The notes: generated from the sequence alone by a model not told the origin. Counted from the stretch's first letter, positions 34,248 to 43,559 are shown. The stretch: DNA of 43,626 nt from Fodinibius sp051746985 (GCA_051746985.1 JBNJFP010000024.1:1-43626); one strand, 5' to 3'. Made by a program: numbers and translations.

Positions 34248-35552
34248 ATGATAAAGCGACAAAAATCTTGGGAAATAATAATAGCGGGCCTCGCTTTTAT
34301 TGCTATTGGCGTTTACCTGATTAATAATACTTCATCTGATGCTAACTCAAAAAGTGCCGCTGTTTGGGGGTCTGGCGTTGATACCCCTCCGCATCCCGCA
34401 GCTCCTTCTCTGCCTGGAGCAATTGTAATTGATTTACAAGATTTGGAGTCGTTAAAGAATCTTGAAGGGCTTCGTCACCTAAATGAACTAAACAACCTTG
34501 AAGAGCTGGATTTCGAAATAAGAAATATTGATAAACTTATTCAGCAACATACGCAAAGCAAAATAGAATCAGAAAGTTTAAACAAAGGGCTCCAACAACT
34601 GGAAAAAGAGCTTCAAAAAATCGAACAAGGTAATTTCGACGTCAAACTCCAAGACAAAAAGTTATACATCAATAAAAAATACGATGTCAATGAAGCCCAG
34701 TGGACAGAGATCAATTCCGGAGAATTTATTTTTAGAGATACCTTTTCAGCTTCTGATCTAAGCTCATTAGAATTTAATATTGATTTTGGCAACCTCAATA
34801 TTGTAGGTCAAGACGGCTCTGATGGGGATATCACCCTGCGGGCCACCGGTGATATTGACGATTCCCAAGACATAGCGGAGCTGCTAAATATAGAAAAGGA
34901 GTTATCTTCCAATGCCTCCTATAATGTTTCTGCCAAAAGAGACGATTTCAGTTCCGCTAATATTAATTTAGAAGCCACACTTTCCATTCCACAAAATCTT
35001 GCTCTTACTGCCAAAACATCAGGGGGACATATAACGGCAAGCAATTTAAACAACAACCAAGAATTAAATACCTCTGGAGGACATATTACTATAACAGAGT
35101 TGAGCGGGATTACCGTTGCAGAAACCTCCGGCGGACATATAACCTCCGATCATATTTCTGGTGATATAAGAATAAGCACTGGAGGAGGTCACATTAAAAT
35201 AGACGAACTGGACGGAATCCTCGAAGCCAAAACCGGTGGCGGCCATATTGAAATACAGGATGCCAAAGGTGGCATTACGGCACGCACCTCCGGAGGAAAT
35301 ATCTCGACATCGATTATTGAAGCCACCGATCGGCTTGCATTTAAAACTTCGGCCGGCAACATATCCCTTACTCTACCACCCAATATTAGTGCTAACCTGG
35401 ATGTTTCTGCTACTTCTATTGACCTTGACGAGGTGTTCAATTTCTCCGGCAATAAAGAGCGAAATCAAATAACAGGTACTCTAAACGATGGCGGACTGCC
35501 TATCGTTATCAATTGCGGATACGGAAATGTAACGATTAACGCACAGGATTAA
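34248..35552 (+). CDS. DUF4097-type beta-solenoid protein with N-terminal membrane anchor
   Basis: 434 aa. One membrane helix (about 8-25) anchors the protein. A Leu-rich stretch (LQDLESLKNLEGLRHLNELN, about 64-85) and a Glu/Gln-rich probable coiled coil (about 95-135) follow. From residue 258 there are five exact 18-residue repeats that each begin (S/G)GGHI (coding bases 35019-35288), then degenerate GGNI and AGNI turns. This regular period suggests a right-handed beta-solenoid, as in DUF4097 proteins, whose role is poorly known (putative adhesin or envelope-stress function). Its TAA overlaps the ATG of mnmD by one base (35552). Confidence 0.88.
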   Translation: MIKRQKSWEIIIAGLAFIAIGVYLINNTSSDANSKSAAVWGSGVDTPPHPAAPSLPGAIVIDLQDLESLKNLEGLRHLNELNNLEELDFEIRNIDKLIQQHTQSKIESESLNKGLQQLEKELQKIEQGNFDVKLQDKKLYINKKYDVNEAQWTEINSGEFIFRDTFSASDLSSLEFNIDFGNLNIVGQDGSDGDITLRATGDIDDSQDIAELLNIEKELSSNASYNVSAKRDDFSSANINLEATLSIPQNLALTAKTSGGHITASNLNNNQELNTSGGHITITELSGITVAETSGGHITSDHISGDIRISTGGGHIKIDELDGILEAKTGGGHIEIQDAKGGITARTSGGNISTSIIEATDRLAFKTSAGNISLTLPPNISANLDVSATSIDLDEVFNFSGNKERNQITGTLNDGGLPIVINCGYGNVTINAQD

Positions 35553-36331
35553 TGTCTGACGATATCCCAACAGAACCAGAAATAACAACCACCCGCGACG
35601 GCTCCCACACATTATACTCCCAGCAATTCGATCAGCATTACCATAATCCCAACGGGGCCGTAGCCGAGAGCAAACACGTTTTTTTCAAACAGTCGGGCTT
35701 GCTGAATGCCCTCACAAATCGCGACTCCATCACTATTCTGGAAATTGGTTTTGGTACGGGGCTAAACCTTCTTTTGCTGATGGATTACTGCCGTAAGTTA
35801 AAATCCAACGCCACCATCCATTACTATGCCATTGAAGGCTTTCCTATCGATATAAAAACAGTCCATAACTTAAATTTTGATCAACACCTTTCCACCCCCG
35901 AGTTCGCCAACCACCTTTCTACAATTTTTGGAGGATTAACTGATGGGATGAACTATTTTCAACTCTCTGATTCTATTACTCTTCATCTTTTCAAGGGACT
36001 GTTCAAGGATTTTAGTGCCGAAAACCTTCAGGCAGATTTTATTTTTCAAGACGCTTTTTCACCCGATGTAAATCCCGAATTATGGACCGGCAATTTCTTT
36101 AAAAGGATAGCAAATCTAAGTACGCCAAACGTGATCCTATCAACCTACTGTGCAGCATCAAAAGTACAGGGCGCATTGGCCTGGGCGGGATGGAAAGTTG
36201 CCAAAACACAGGGTGCGCTTGGTAAGCGAGAGATGATTGTAGCTTCGCTAAGTGAAGAACCTTTATCCCATTTAAAACGCATCAACGAAGAACACTATGC
36301 CCATCGCTACAAAGAAGGTGATTTCGATTAA
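35552..36331 (+). CDS. mnmD: MnmD-type tRNA 5-methylaminomethyl-2-thiouridine methyltransferase
   Basis: 259 aa. This stand-alone methyltransferase corresponds to the first half of E. coli MnmC and has no FAD oxidase domain. Recognisable parts are SQQFDQHYHNPNGAVAESKH near the N-terminus, the SAM motif ILEIGFGTGLNLLLL, DFIFQDAFSPDVNPELW and the C-terminal KVAKTQGALGKREMIVASL. It would methylate the wobble uridine intermediate in tRNAs for Lys, Glu, Gln and others. One-base stop/start overlap with the DUF4097 gene suggests coupled translation, an unusual partner for a tRNA enzyme. Confidence 0.93.
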   Translation: MSDDIPTEPEITTTRDGSHTLYSQQFDQHYHNPNGAVAESKHVFFKQSGLLNALTNRDSITILEIGFGTGLNLLLLMDYCRKLKSNATIHYYAIEGFPIDIKTVHNLNFDQHLSTPEFANHLSTIFGGLTDGMNYFQLSDSITLHLFKGLFKDFSAENLQADFIFQDAFSPDVNPELWTGNFFKRIANLSTPNVILSTYCAASKVQGALAWAGWKVAKTQGALGKREMIVASLSEEPLSHLKRINEEHYAHRYKEGDFD

Positions 36332-36457
36332 CATTCCCCAAGCTTACAGATGATAAAACCCCGAATAATCTGTACAGCAAGTTCAGCATTACACTTCTTT
36401 TTGTTTGCAGGAAGCTAAATAACACGTCTTTTAACGAATACCTTTTTTGACTGTTGG

Positions 36458-36482
36458 CACTCCGCAGCAGAGCTACGGAGTG
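36458..36482. repeat. CACTCCG/CGGAGTG inverted repeat
   Basis: Perfect 7-bp arms (36458-36464, 36476-36482). After one mismatch, an inner AGC/GCT pair extends the stem around a 3-nt loop. Possible terminator for mnmD or an interspersed repeat. Confidence 0.65.
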
Positions 36483-36609
36483 AGGTGAAAGAAGCTAACT
36501 TTAACATAAATTCTAAGTCTTAGATCTTTTGGGCTTGTCAAACTGGCATAGTGAATTCTGTGCGTAGGCCGAAGGATGCAATGGATAATTCTATACCGGT
36601 GTCTTTTTC

Positions 36610-36637
36610 GTACCTTTTGTGTCAAGACAAAAGGTAC
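36610..36637. repeat. Perfect 11-bp inverted repeat GTACCTTTTGT
   Basis: GTACCTTTTGT (36610-36620) and ACAAAAGGTAC (36627-36637) are perfect arms around GTCAAG. Hairpins of this kind (CCTTTTG...CAAAAGG) are common intergenic elements in Bacteroidota-like genomes; a terminator role is possible. Confidence 0.75.
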
Positions 36638-36811
36638 ACTCTAATTAGCCTTTTTAGCGAAAAAATATGCAAAAGAAGCATTCAAGCAGATCTTTGCCAT
36701 GCCGTAACAAAGTTATTAACGCCTGGCACTTTGGAAGTACCCGACATTTGAGCATAGCTATTGCTCGAGGATATAACCCTCTCACAACTTAGTTGGATTG
36801 GTTTCCGCTTT

Positions 36812-36846
36812 ACCCGTCCGACTGCAAAATCATCATTTGGACGGGT
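36812..36846 (-). repeat. ACCCGTCC/GGACGGGT inverted repeat downstream of the helicase
   Basis: Perfect 8-bp arms (36812-36819 and 36839-36846) with a 19-nt loop, 58 bp past the helicase stop at 36904. It may end the minus-strand transcript, although there is no T tract. Confidence 0.5.
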
Positions 36847-36903
36847 TTATTTCATCCCTCGTTCCCTACCTTCGGTGCGGAACATCCCAGCATTCGGACG
36901 GGC

Positions 36904-39085
36904 TTATTGCTTTTTTTCTTGGTTTTGGAATCGCCGCAACAGACGACCCAAAAACTTATCGGTGTACACCCTGTTAATGTGTCCCATATCCGCCAGTAAA
37001 ACCAAACGCTTTTTACTGCGAGAAAAGNNNNNNNNNNNNNNNNNNNNNNNNNNNNNNNNNNNNNNNNNNNNNNNNNNNNNNNNNNNNNNNNNNNNNNNNN
37101 NNNNNNNNNNNNNNNNNNNNNNNNNNNAATCGCCGCAACAGACGACCCAAAAACTTATCGGTGTACACCCTGTTAATGTGTCCCATATCCGCCAGTAAAA
37201 CCAAACGCTTTTTACTGCGAGAAAAGGCTACATTAAGCAGCCGGGGCACCGCCAGACCATTTTTCTCCTCATCGAACGGACGCACCGAATAATGGCGACG
37301 TCGGCCATATTGCTGCTCCCCGCTCATCACCGTATCAAAAATGATAACATCTTTTTCGCGTCCCTGGAACGTGTGAATCGTCCCAACTTCAATCATCCCA
37401 AAATCATTTTCGTATAACTCGTTCCGGATATCATAAACCGTACTTCGAAACGGCACAATAATCCCAATTTCCTCAACCGGTACCTGATTTTTCAGCACCA
37501 ACCGTTTCACCATCTTGACCACAATATGCATGTGCACTTCATTGACGGGACTAAATCCACGTCCCTCATCTTTCTGTGTTAGCACCGGGCCATATTTTTG
37601 ACTATCAATCACATTCACCGTTGGCGTGCTACTTTCCTGTGGCGTGATAGCGGGATCAAGCGGCTGTTCTACATCAGCCGTTTTCAATCGTCCCTCATAA
37701 AACACCGTGCTGAGCACCTCAGCTAAATCCTCATTTAACCGATACTGCGTGTCATAAAACGTAGTGAGCGGACGATTTTCATCATGCCATTCAAACAATC
37801 CCTCTGTCGTATCGGCCTTGGATGCAAAAGTAAAAATATCATCCTCTAAAAATTTCCGGGCATGAGCATCATCAGTCAACGCAATGGGCGGCAACTGCAT
37901 GGGATCCCCAACGACGACAATATGCGATTTCGCTTTAGCTGCCAACACCATCAGGTAGGGCAAATTCGCCATCGAAGCCTCATCAATCACGACGGCATCA
38001 AACATTTGTCCATCAAAAAGATCCGAAGTGCATACCTTCGCAAGAGTCGTTGCTACAAGCTGCATTTTCTCCAGCTCCACGCGCTCATTAACCGTAACTA
38101 AGCGATCAATCTTTTCCTCCAGCGCTGCTTCGCCGCCATGCTCATCGACCCGTTCACCCAGCATATTGATGCGTTCGTCCAGCTCCTCGGGCACCGATTC
38201 TCCGTGCTCCATAAGATTATCGATCTCCTGCTGTAACTTTTTGTATTCACCCAGCAGATTATCCAGATTCCCAGCCTTCTCCTTTCCTTCCTGAGCCTTC
38301 TTTTCCACATGCTGATCAAATAAAACCTTCGTCAGCCGATCGCTATCCAATGCCATCTCCCCAAACCGAGTGACCTTGTCTTCGAGATGCTCTTTTTCTA
38401 TGGATGTCAGCGCCTGCAAAGCACTCAGCAATCCCACATCCACCGCCCGATTCGTATTGGCTGCAAAAAGTACGCGTTTCCCCTTCACCAGATAATTAGC
38501 AATCATAAATCCGAGCGTAGAAGTCTTGCCCGTACCCGGTGGGCCCCACACGTATAAAACCTCATTTTGCAGCGCTTTAATTAGCGATTCATGCTGTGAA
38601 TTATTTCGCTTACTGTCATCCAGCACACGGGTATTTTCATCTGGTATATGATGCTTTTTGGTATCCGGATAAAAAAGGCGTCCCATTTTCTTACGTGCTT
38701 CCTTATCCTTCGAATCGTGCAGATTTTCCAACTCCGTTCGCAGACGCCTAAGCACAAAATCATTTTCCCACTCCAGCTGTACCTTAGGCAGCGTTGCACC
38801 AAAATTATGCGGAAAATCGAGCACTACCTTTTCATCTTCTACTGTCACCGGATACAGTTCCAGCTCGTCATCGTGATCCTCCATTTCTCCCTTGATGACC
38901 TCGGCAAAACGGAGAGAGGTATTGCGCGACTCAAATTCATAGTAAAACTGATTTGGGGGATGATCCTCACGCCGCTTTCCATCAAATAGCACATCCCGGG
39001 CCGGCTTTTCGCGTACGGTCTCAATCTCAGACGTTACGGCTTCGATAGCACGATTTAGCAGCTTCTTAATTTTTTTATCAGTCAT
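36904..39085 (-). CDS. DNA2/NAM7 (UPF1-like) superfamily 1 helicase, interrupted only by an assembly gap
   Basis: The 3' end is crossed by 100 N flanked by identical 99-bp copies. Collapsing 199 bp gives a 660-aa protein that ends LLRRFQNQEKKQ at a TAA at 36904-36906. Motifs in order: GPPGTGKTS (Walker A, about residue 183), VIDEASMANLP (motif II, DEAS), GDPMQLPP (III), TQYRLNEDLAEVLS (IV), GTIHTFQGREKDVIIFDTV (V) and LLNVAFSRSKKRLVLL (VI). A coiled-coil insertion lies between motifs Ia and II. This is the SF1B 5'-3' helicase set of Upf1/IGHMBP2 relatives. No nuclease domain is present and neighbours do not suggest a defence system. Confidence 0.94.
36929..37226. other. Assembly gap: 100 N between two identical 99-bp sequences
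   Basis: Bases 36929-37027 equal 37128-37226 exactly, with N from 37028 to 37127. Same structure and same 99-bp length as the gap at 17006-17303, so it is a contig-overlap artefact. Merging the copies gives a normal helicase C-terminus instead of a run of unknown residues. Confidence 0.95.
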
Positions 39086-39131
39086 TTAATTAGTTCCGAT
39101 TATGGATTTTCCCAATCTTTATTAAAAGAGA

Positions 39132-39196
39132 TGGCAAACGTGAAATGTGAGATTAATTCCTTTTTTCACCTCTTACTTTTCACGTCTGCCTTCTGC
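39132..39196. repeat. Imperfect inverted repeat of GTGAAA-type words
   Basis: ATGGCA-AACGTGAAATGTGAGA (39131-39152) is matched on the opposite strand by 39171-39197, with about 7 extra bases (AGAAGGC) in one arm. It lies between the helicase start and the creatininase-family stop. Probably a degenerate short-word repeat that can fold in RNA. Confidence 0.5.
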
Positions 39197-39203
39197 CATT
39201 TGC

Positions 39204-39968
39204 TTACTCATACAAATCATCCAAATCCGCATTGGCCAAATCGAAAAACAGGTCGGCCACTTTCTGCGTTACCGCTTCAAAATACGCTTTCCCTTTCTCA
39301 GCGCTCGCTTTTTTGGGATTTCCAACCCCGGTATCCTCTGTTACTTCCGACCACTGGCGCTCGGCCCAAGCCCAGTTTTCTCTCAGTGCTTTGATTCGGT
39401 ACTGCTTGGCTTCCCCATCGCCCGCCTCATCAAGAGGACGCACCAGCTCTGGACGAAGATACATCACCAAACTCGTCTCCATTTCATCAGCGTGATCACC
39501 TTCCGGATGGTCGAAGAATTTATTTTTATCCACGGCCTGAAACCAGTTACAGAAGCTGATAAACATATCCGAATATTGAACGCCGAGCTCCCGAATAATT
39601 GGCTTAAAATTATTGCCTCCGTGACTGTTTAGAACCAGTAACTTATTAATTCCCTGCCTATTCAATACTTCAATAACATCATTGAGCACCGCCGCCTGCG
39701 TACTGGGATGCATATTGATATCCAAGGTAATATCCGTCTGCCCCGTATTTACCCCAAACGGAATAGCAGGCAAAATCATAATTTTGGCACCCCGCTCCCA
39801 CGCTATTTTACCGGCCTTTTCGGCAATCGCTTTTCCTTCAATAATATCCGTGGCATAAGGCAAGTGATAGTTGTGAGCTTCGGTCGCGCCCCAGGGCAAT
39901 ACCGCCAATTCGATCTCCTGCGCTTTTAACGACTTCCAATTACTTTCAGCCAGAATATATGGTCGCAT
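39204..39968 (-). CDS. Creatininase-family amidohydrolase
   Basis: 254 aa. Metal-binding and catalytic motifs fit the family: LPWGATEAHNYHLPYATD (Glu, His and Asp ligands), VLNSHGGNNFKPIIREL and GDHADEMETSLVMYL (His and Glu ligands). Members include creatinine amidohydrolase, MftE-like peptidases and 3-dehydro-scyllo-inosose or formamide hydrolases, so the reaction is open. Cytosolic. It lies between a GntR regulator (87 bp upstream) and the helicase, all on the minus strand; the regulator may control it. Confidence 0.9.
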   Translation of the reverse strand: MRPYILAESNWKSLKAQEIELAVLPWGATEAHNYHLPYATDIIEGKAIAEKAGKIAWERGAKIMILPAIPFGVNTGQTDITLDINMHPSTQAAVLNDVIEVLNRQGINKLLVLNSHGGNNFKPIIRELGVQYSDMFISFCNWFQAVDKNKFFDHPEGDHADEMETSLVMYLRPELVRPLDEAGDGEAKQYRIKALRENWAWAERQWSEVTEDTGVGNPKKASAEKGKAYFEAVTQKVADLFFDLANADLDDLYE

Positions 39969-40022
39969 AAATATTTACTTTTTACTGACAAGTGAAGTTA
40001 GGAGCCAAAAAACTTCAGCCGA

Positions 40023-40057
40023 ATTCCTAATTCTTCATTTATAATTCTTAATTCACT
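40023..40057. repeat. Tandem 7-bp repeat array (consensus ATTCTTA)
   Basis: Five contiguous heptamers, each starting ATT: ATTCCTA, ATTCTTC, ATTTATA, ATTCTTA and ATTCACT. A sixth, weaker unit, ATTGATC, overlaps the end of the GntR coding region. It fills half of the gap between gntR and the creatininase-family gene. It resembles the degenerate short tandem heptamers reported from cyanobacteria and Bacteroidota intergenic DNA. Confidence 0.65.
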
Positions 40058-40949
40058 ATTGATCCCAAAGCTCGGCCCTAATGGTATCTGCACTTTGTTG
40101 CGATATAGTGTACTCTAACTTAATTCGCCGGCGCTCGGGGATTTTCTTTTCAACCAGCTTGGCACTTTCGGTGGTATATAAAATCAGGTCCGTTTCTCGA
40201 ACAAACAACGGTAGCGACTCCCCATACGTTGCACCTGCCACAAACGATCCGCCAAAGCCCACGCTGGACTTCAACTGATCAATAATTTTGGGAATTGATT
40301 GATCGTCCGCCGTCACCAGCCCGATAGTATCAATGGCCGCACGATCAACAATCGATAACAGCGTATCGGGATTTATGCTATAAACTATGGGCAGCAGGCG
40401 TCCCTTTTCTCCGAATTCTCGAAACTTATTAACCAGCTGTACCGGAACAAAAAGAGCATCAAATTTTACGGTTTCGTTATACTGGGTATCATTAAGTACT
40501 TTACTACGAACCCCTACCTCTGTTTTGATGGCACTGGCAAGCATGGCCCCAAGCTCATCGGTTTCACCGATGCTGGCACAGCTTTCGATACGGTCGGGCC
40601 AATCCATAAAGCTCAATTGTTCCTGAAATAGTTCATCAATCTCCGATTCATCCAAACCATAGCCAATCAGCTCTTCCAGCAGCTTTCGCATCTTTTCGGC
40701 GCCAATTTCAAGCCGGTCGGCTTTATCCAGATTCGTATTTTGGCGCTCAACGATAAACCCCTTGCCCCGCTCCCCACGAATTAGTCCCTCATCAGCTAAA
40801 ATATGATACGCCTTGCGAACGGTATGAAAACTCGATTCCAGCTGCTGACCAAGTTCTCTGGTTGAGGGCAGCATTTCCCCGACCTGAAATTGCTTGGTAG
40901 CAATCATCAATCGAATACGATCGGCAATATATTTGGCAGAATTTTTCAT
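40056..40949 (-). CDS. GntR-family transcriptional regulator with an unfamiliar C-terminal domain
   Basis: 297 aa. The first 75 residues are a GntR winged helix-turn-helix (KQFQVGEMLPSTRELGQQL, then HTVRKAYHILADEGLIRGERG with the basic wing). A short helical linker (about 80-125) precedes a domain of about 170 residues that does not resemble the usual FCD, UTRA or aminotransferase-like effector domains. It alternates strands and helices (for example DALFVPVQLVNKFREF, IDTIGLVTADDQSIPKIIDQL and DLILYTTESAKLVEKKI), compatible with a bilobed ligand-binding fold. The gene is downstream of a TonB receptor and upstream of a creatininase-family gene. Confidence 0.88.
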   Translation of the reverse strand: MKNSAKYIADRIRLMIATKQFQVGEMLPSTRELGQQLESSFHTVRKAYHILADEGLIRGERGKGFIVERQNTNLDKADRLEIGAEKMRKLLEELIGYGLDESEIDELFQEQLSFMDWPDRIESCASIGETDELGAMLASAIKTEVGVRSKVLNDTQYNETVKFDALFVPVQLVNKFREFGEKGRLLPIVYSINPDTLLSIVDRAAIDTIGLVTADDQSIPKIIDQLKSSVGFGGSFVAGATYGESLPLFVRETDLILYTTESAKLVEKKIPERRRIKLEYTISQQSADTIRAELWDQ

Positions 40950-41021
40950 CTAAAATTAGACCTAAAAAATGACAATGCTCAAAAGATAGGTGTTTCGATA
41001 CTCTTTCTCATTGATGAATTA

Positions 41022-41058
41022 AAATAAAAAAACCCACCCCATCGCTGGAGCAGGCTTT
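41022..41058 (-). terminator. Rho-independent terminator after the TonB receptor gene
   Basis: On the minus strand CCTGCTCC (41054-41047) pairs with GGGGTGGG (41040-41033) across a 6-nt loop, using three G-U pairs, followed by TTTTTTT. It starts 21 bp after the receptor stop and separates the receptor from the GntR gene. Confidence 0.85.
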
Positions 41059-41078
41059 CATCGAAATGCGTTACAGAA

Positions 41079-43559
41079 TTAGAATTCTAACCCATCAAAA
41101 TTATACTTGACGGATAGCCAAAACGTGCGTCCCAGTGGAGCAGTACCCAACTGATCCACTTTTTCGGTATCAAAAATATTATTGACGCTGGCCTGCAGGG
41201 CAAGTCCCGTATCCGAAACATCGAAACCGAGCGAAAGATCCAGCTCAAACTTGGAAGAAATCTCCTCCTTGTCGGTCAAGTCGCCATCATCATCCAACAG
41301 TACATTGGAGTTCCAATATCCCGACAGGAACTGGTAACTGTCCTGCCAACGACCATTAATCTTAAAAAACGGATCCCGGAACATATCATTATCAAAAAGC
41401 TGCCGTGCCGTAAAACCTCCCTTAATTTTAGTAGGGGGAGTATTCAGTGGCAGCTGCGCATCCGTCGTTTCATTGGTAAAATCAACCAACTTAATAGTGG
41501 CAAAATTCGCATTTACGCTGTAACGGTCGTTAAAGTAATAATTCAATCCCAAGTCGAATCCCTGGACTTCGGCCTCACCAAAGTTGATGTAGGTTTGCAG
41601 CGCCGTCAAATCACTGCCTTCTACCTCAACCTGTTCCCCATTTCTGTAGGCAATAGTTGTAGCTCCATCGGCCACAATATCAGTGCCAATAAAGTTTTTG
41701 TACCACGAATAATACCCAACGATATCCACAAATAACTTTTCACCAAATGCCCCTTTATAACCCAATTCCATGGAGTTTACCTCTTCGGGAGCCGTGGGGT
41801 CGATCGTATTAACGATACTACCCGTCGGATCTTGAATTTCATACCCTTCTGTGTTTCCCCGAATCAACAAAGCATGGTCTAAACCGGGGGTGGGGAATGC
41901 GTTGGGAACTGGGATATAGGCATGACTTTGCAGAATCGTAGGTGTGGTGTACGCGCGGTTATAGGTCGTTCGGATATTATGTCCGGGGTCAACAGTGTAA
42001 ACCAGTGATCCTTTGGGACTAAATTGTGTATCATAATCACTGTTTGCATCGACTCGAGCAGCAGCTACCAACTGCAATCGATCGGGAACTACATCATAGT
42101 CAAGTTGGGCATAACCGCCAAAAAGCTCGCGGCTGATATCCTGTCCCTGGCCATCTTCGAGGTATGTCCCCTCCGACTCGGGTAAATAGTTACGGTAATT
42201 AAAACCGGCAACCAGCTCAACGCCACCAAAATTATTATTGTACTGAAGCTCACTGTCATAGATTTCAGTATCATCAATAAAGGCCACGCTTTCCCGGATA
42301 CTTGCAATATCAATTTGATCCAGCGACATGCCCGCATCCACCATCGCCTGCACCGCTGGCACAACTTGGTTCAGCTGATAGCTACCTGCCTTATTTCCGG
42401 TTCGCGTCACCTGGGCAAACCAGTTGGAGTGACTTAGCTGCAGCGTCTGATAATCAACCTGCCAATCTTTAATACGGTTACGTCCGTTGGCCGTAAGCGA
42501 AAACTGATCCGTCGATGACCAGCCATATGTACCGCTTACTTGCCAGTCACCTAACTTGTAGTAGAGCGAACCATTAATCTTAGTAGCTCCCACATCGTAA
42601 TCCTCAACCACATCGGATTCAAATACAGTATTATCCGCGGTAGGCTGCGTACCGGCCGCCTGATAAAAATGCAGGCTGTCTTCGCGCTGCGGTTTAAAAT
42701 CAGTAGCCTGCATATATTGACCCGTGATTTTGTATCCAAAATTTTCATTCACCGTACCGGCAATTCGATAGTTGATATCGCGCATCGACTGATTCCCTGC
42801 CCGCGCCTCAACGGCAACGCCCGACTGGTCCCAGGGATCCTTGGTCGTCACATTAACAACGCCCGATCCTGAGTTCGGTCCATACAACGCTGCCGCAGGA
42901 CCTAAAACAACCTCCATACTTTTCAAATCAATCTTACTGGAGGGTAAAAAATTACCCTGTGGTAAGCCCGTACCACCAAGCGTAGCAAGACGTCCATCAA
43001 TTAAAAACAACATGCGCGTATTAAAGCTGCTATTGAATCCACGCGCCGAAATAAGCTGCGTATTGATTCCCGCATTCGTATAATTTACGCCCTTAAGTCC
43101 CGAAAGTGATGACATAAACGTCGAACCTCCAGACGTCTCGATATCCTCCAACGAAACACGTTCAATAGTCGTCGGCGATTCAAGCAGTTTCTCCGGACGT
43201 CGAGACCCCGAAACCACCACCTCATTGCCGCGCCAAACCGTCTCATTCATGTTGATATTCAGCGTAATCGTTTCCCCTGCCTCAACCGTCAAGGGATCAC
43301 TTTCAAACGTGGTATATCCCAGATAAGTTGCCTCCAACCTATACGTGCCCGCCTCAATGCCCGAAATTTCATATTCGCCGGCTTCATTCGTAGCTGCTCC
43401 TTTGGTAGTACCCAGCAACGCCACATTCACGCCCGGCATCACATCGCCCGACTCCTGCTCCGTTACCGTACCCCCTATTGTACCTGTGCTTTGTGCCACC
43501 GCTCCCATCGCAGAAAACAGCACCACGCCACACATCGCTATTAGTGATTTTATCTTCAT
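41079..43559 (-). CDS. TonB-dependent outer-membrane receptor with CarboxypepD_reg-like N-terminus
   Basis: 826 aa. A signal peptide (about 1-22, VVLFSAMGAVAQ) is followed by a carboxypeptidase-regulatory-like sandwich (about 25-110, with TKGAATNEAGEYEISGIEAG). The plug (about 115-240) contains MLFLIDGRLA and SMEVVLGPAAALYGPNSGSG, and a beta-barrel ends in F. No SusD partner is adjacent, so it belongs with stand-alone receptors for iron complexes, vitamins or other small ligands. The ligand is not readable. It is the rightmost gene, with an ATG at 43559 and its own terminator; the last 67 bp of the window are its leader. Confidence 0.94.
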   Translation of the reverse strand: MKIKSLIAMCGVVLFSAMGAVAQSTGTIGGTVTEQESGDVMPGVNVALLGTTKGAATNEAGEYEISGIEAGTYRLEATYLGYTTFESDPLTVEAGETITLNINMNETVWRGNEVVVSGSRRPEKLLESPTTIERVSLEDIETSGGSTFMSSLSGLKGVNYTNAGINTQLISARGFNSSFNTRMLFLIDGRLATLGGTGLPQGNFLPSSKIDLKSMEVVLGPAAALYGPNSGSGVVNVTTKDPWDQSGVAVEARAGNQSMRDINYRIAGTVNENFGYKITGQYMQATDFKPQREDSLHFYQAAGTQPTADNTVFESDVVEDYDVGATKINGSLYYKLGDWQVSGTYGWSSTDQFSLTANGRNRIKDWQVDYQTLQLSHSNWFAQVTRTGNKAGSYQLNQVVPAVQAMVDAGMSLDQIDIASIRESVAFIDDTEIYDSELQYNNNFGGVELVAGFNYRNYLPESEGTYLEDGQGQDISRELFGGYAQLDYDVVPDRLQLVAAARVDANSDYDTQFSPKGSLVYTVDPGHNIRTTYNRAYTTPTILQSHAYIPVPNAFPTPGLDHALLIRGNTEGYEIQDPTGSIVNTIDPTAPEEVNSMELGYKGAFGEKLFVDIVGYYSWYKNFIGTDIVADGATTIAYRNGEQVEVEGSDLTALQTYINFGEAEVQGFDLGLNYYFNDRYSVNANFATIKLVDFTNETTDAQLPLNTPPTKIKGGFTARQLFDNDMFRDPFFKINGRWQDSYQFLSGYWNSNVLLDDDGDLTDKEEISSKFELDLSLGFDVSDTGLALQASVNNIFDTEKVDQLGTAPLGRTFWLSVKYNFDGLEF

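Larger units (their letters stand above)
36332..36903. other. Repeat-rich intergenic region between mnmD and the helicase gene
   Basis: This 572-bp region lies between convergent genes and has no credible ORF. It contains three separate inverted repeats (36458-36482, 36610-36637, 36812-36846), and GGACGGG occurs again at 36896-36902. Several words look like intergenic repeats common in Bacteroidota-like genomes. No tRNA or IS terminal structure was found. Confidence 0.6.

Noticed and set aside
36551..36751. 66-codon ORF in the mnmD-helicase intergenic region
   Set aside because: It is built over the 36610-36637 hairpin and shows no protein-like composition.
36904..39968. Helicase plus neighbouring genes as a possible defence island
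   Set aside because: The helicase lacks nuclease or other defence domains, and the neighbours are a creatininase-family enzyme and mnmD; a housekeeping SF1B helicase is simpler.
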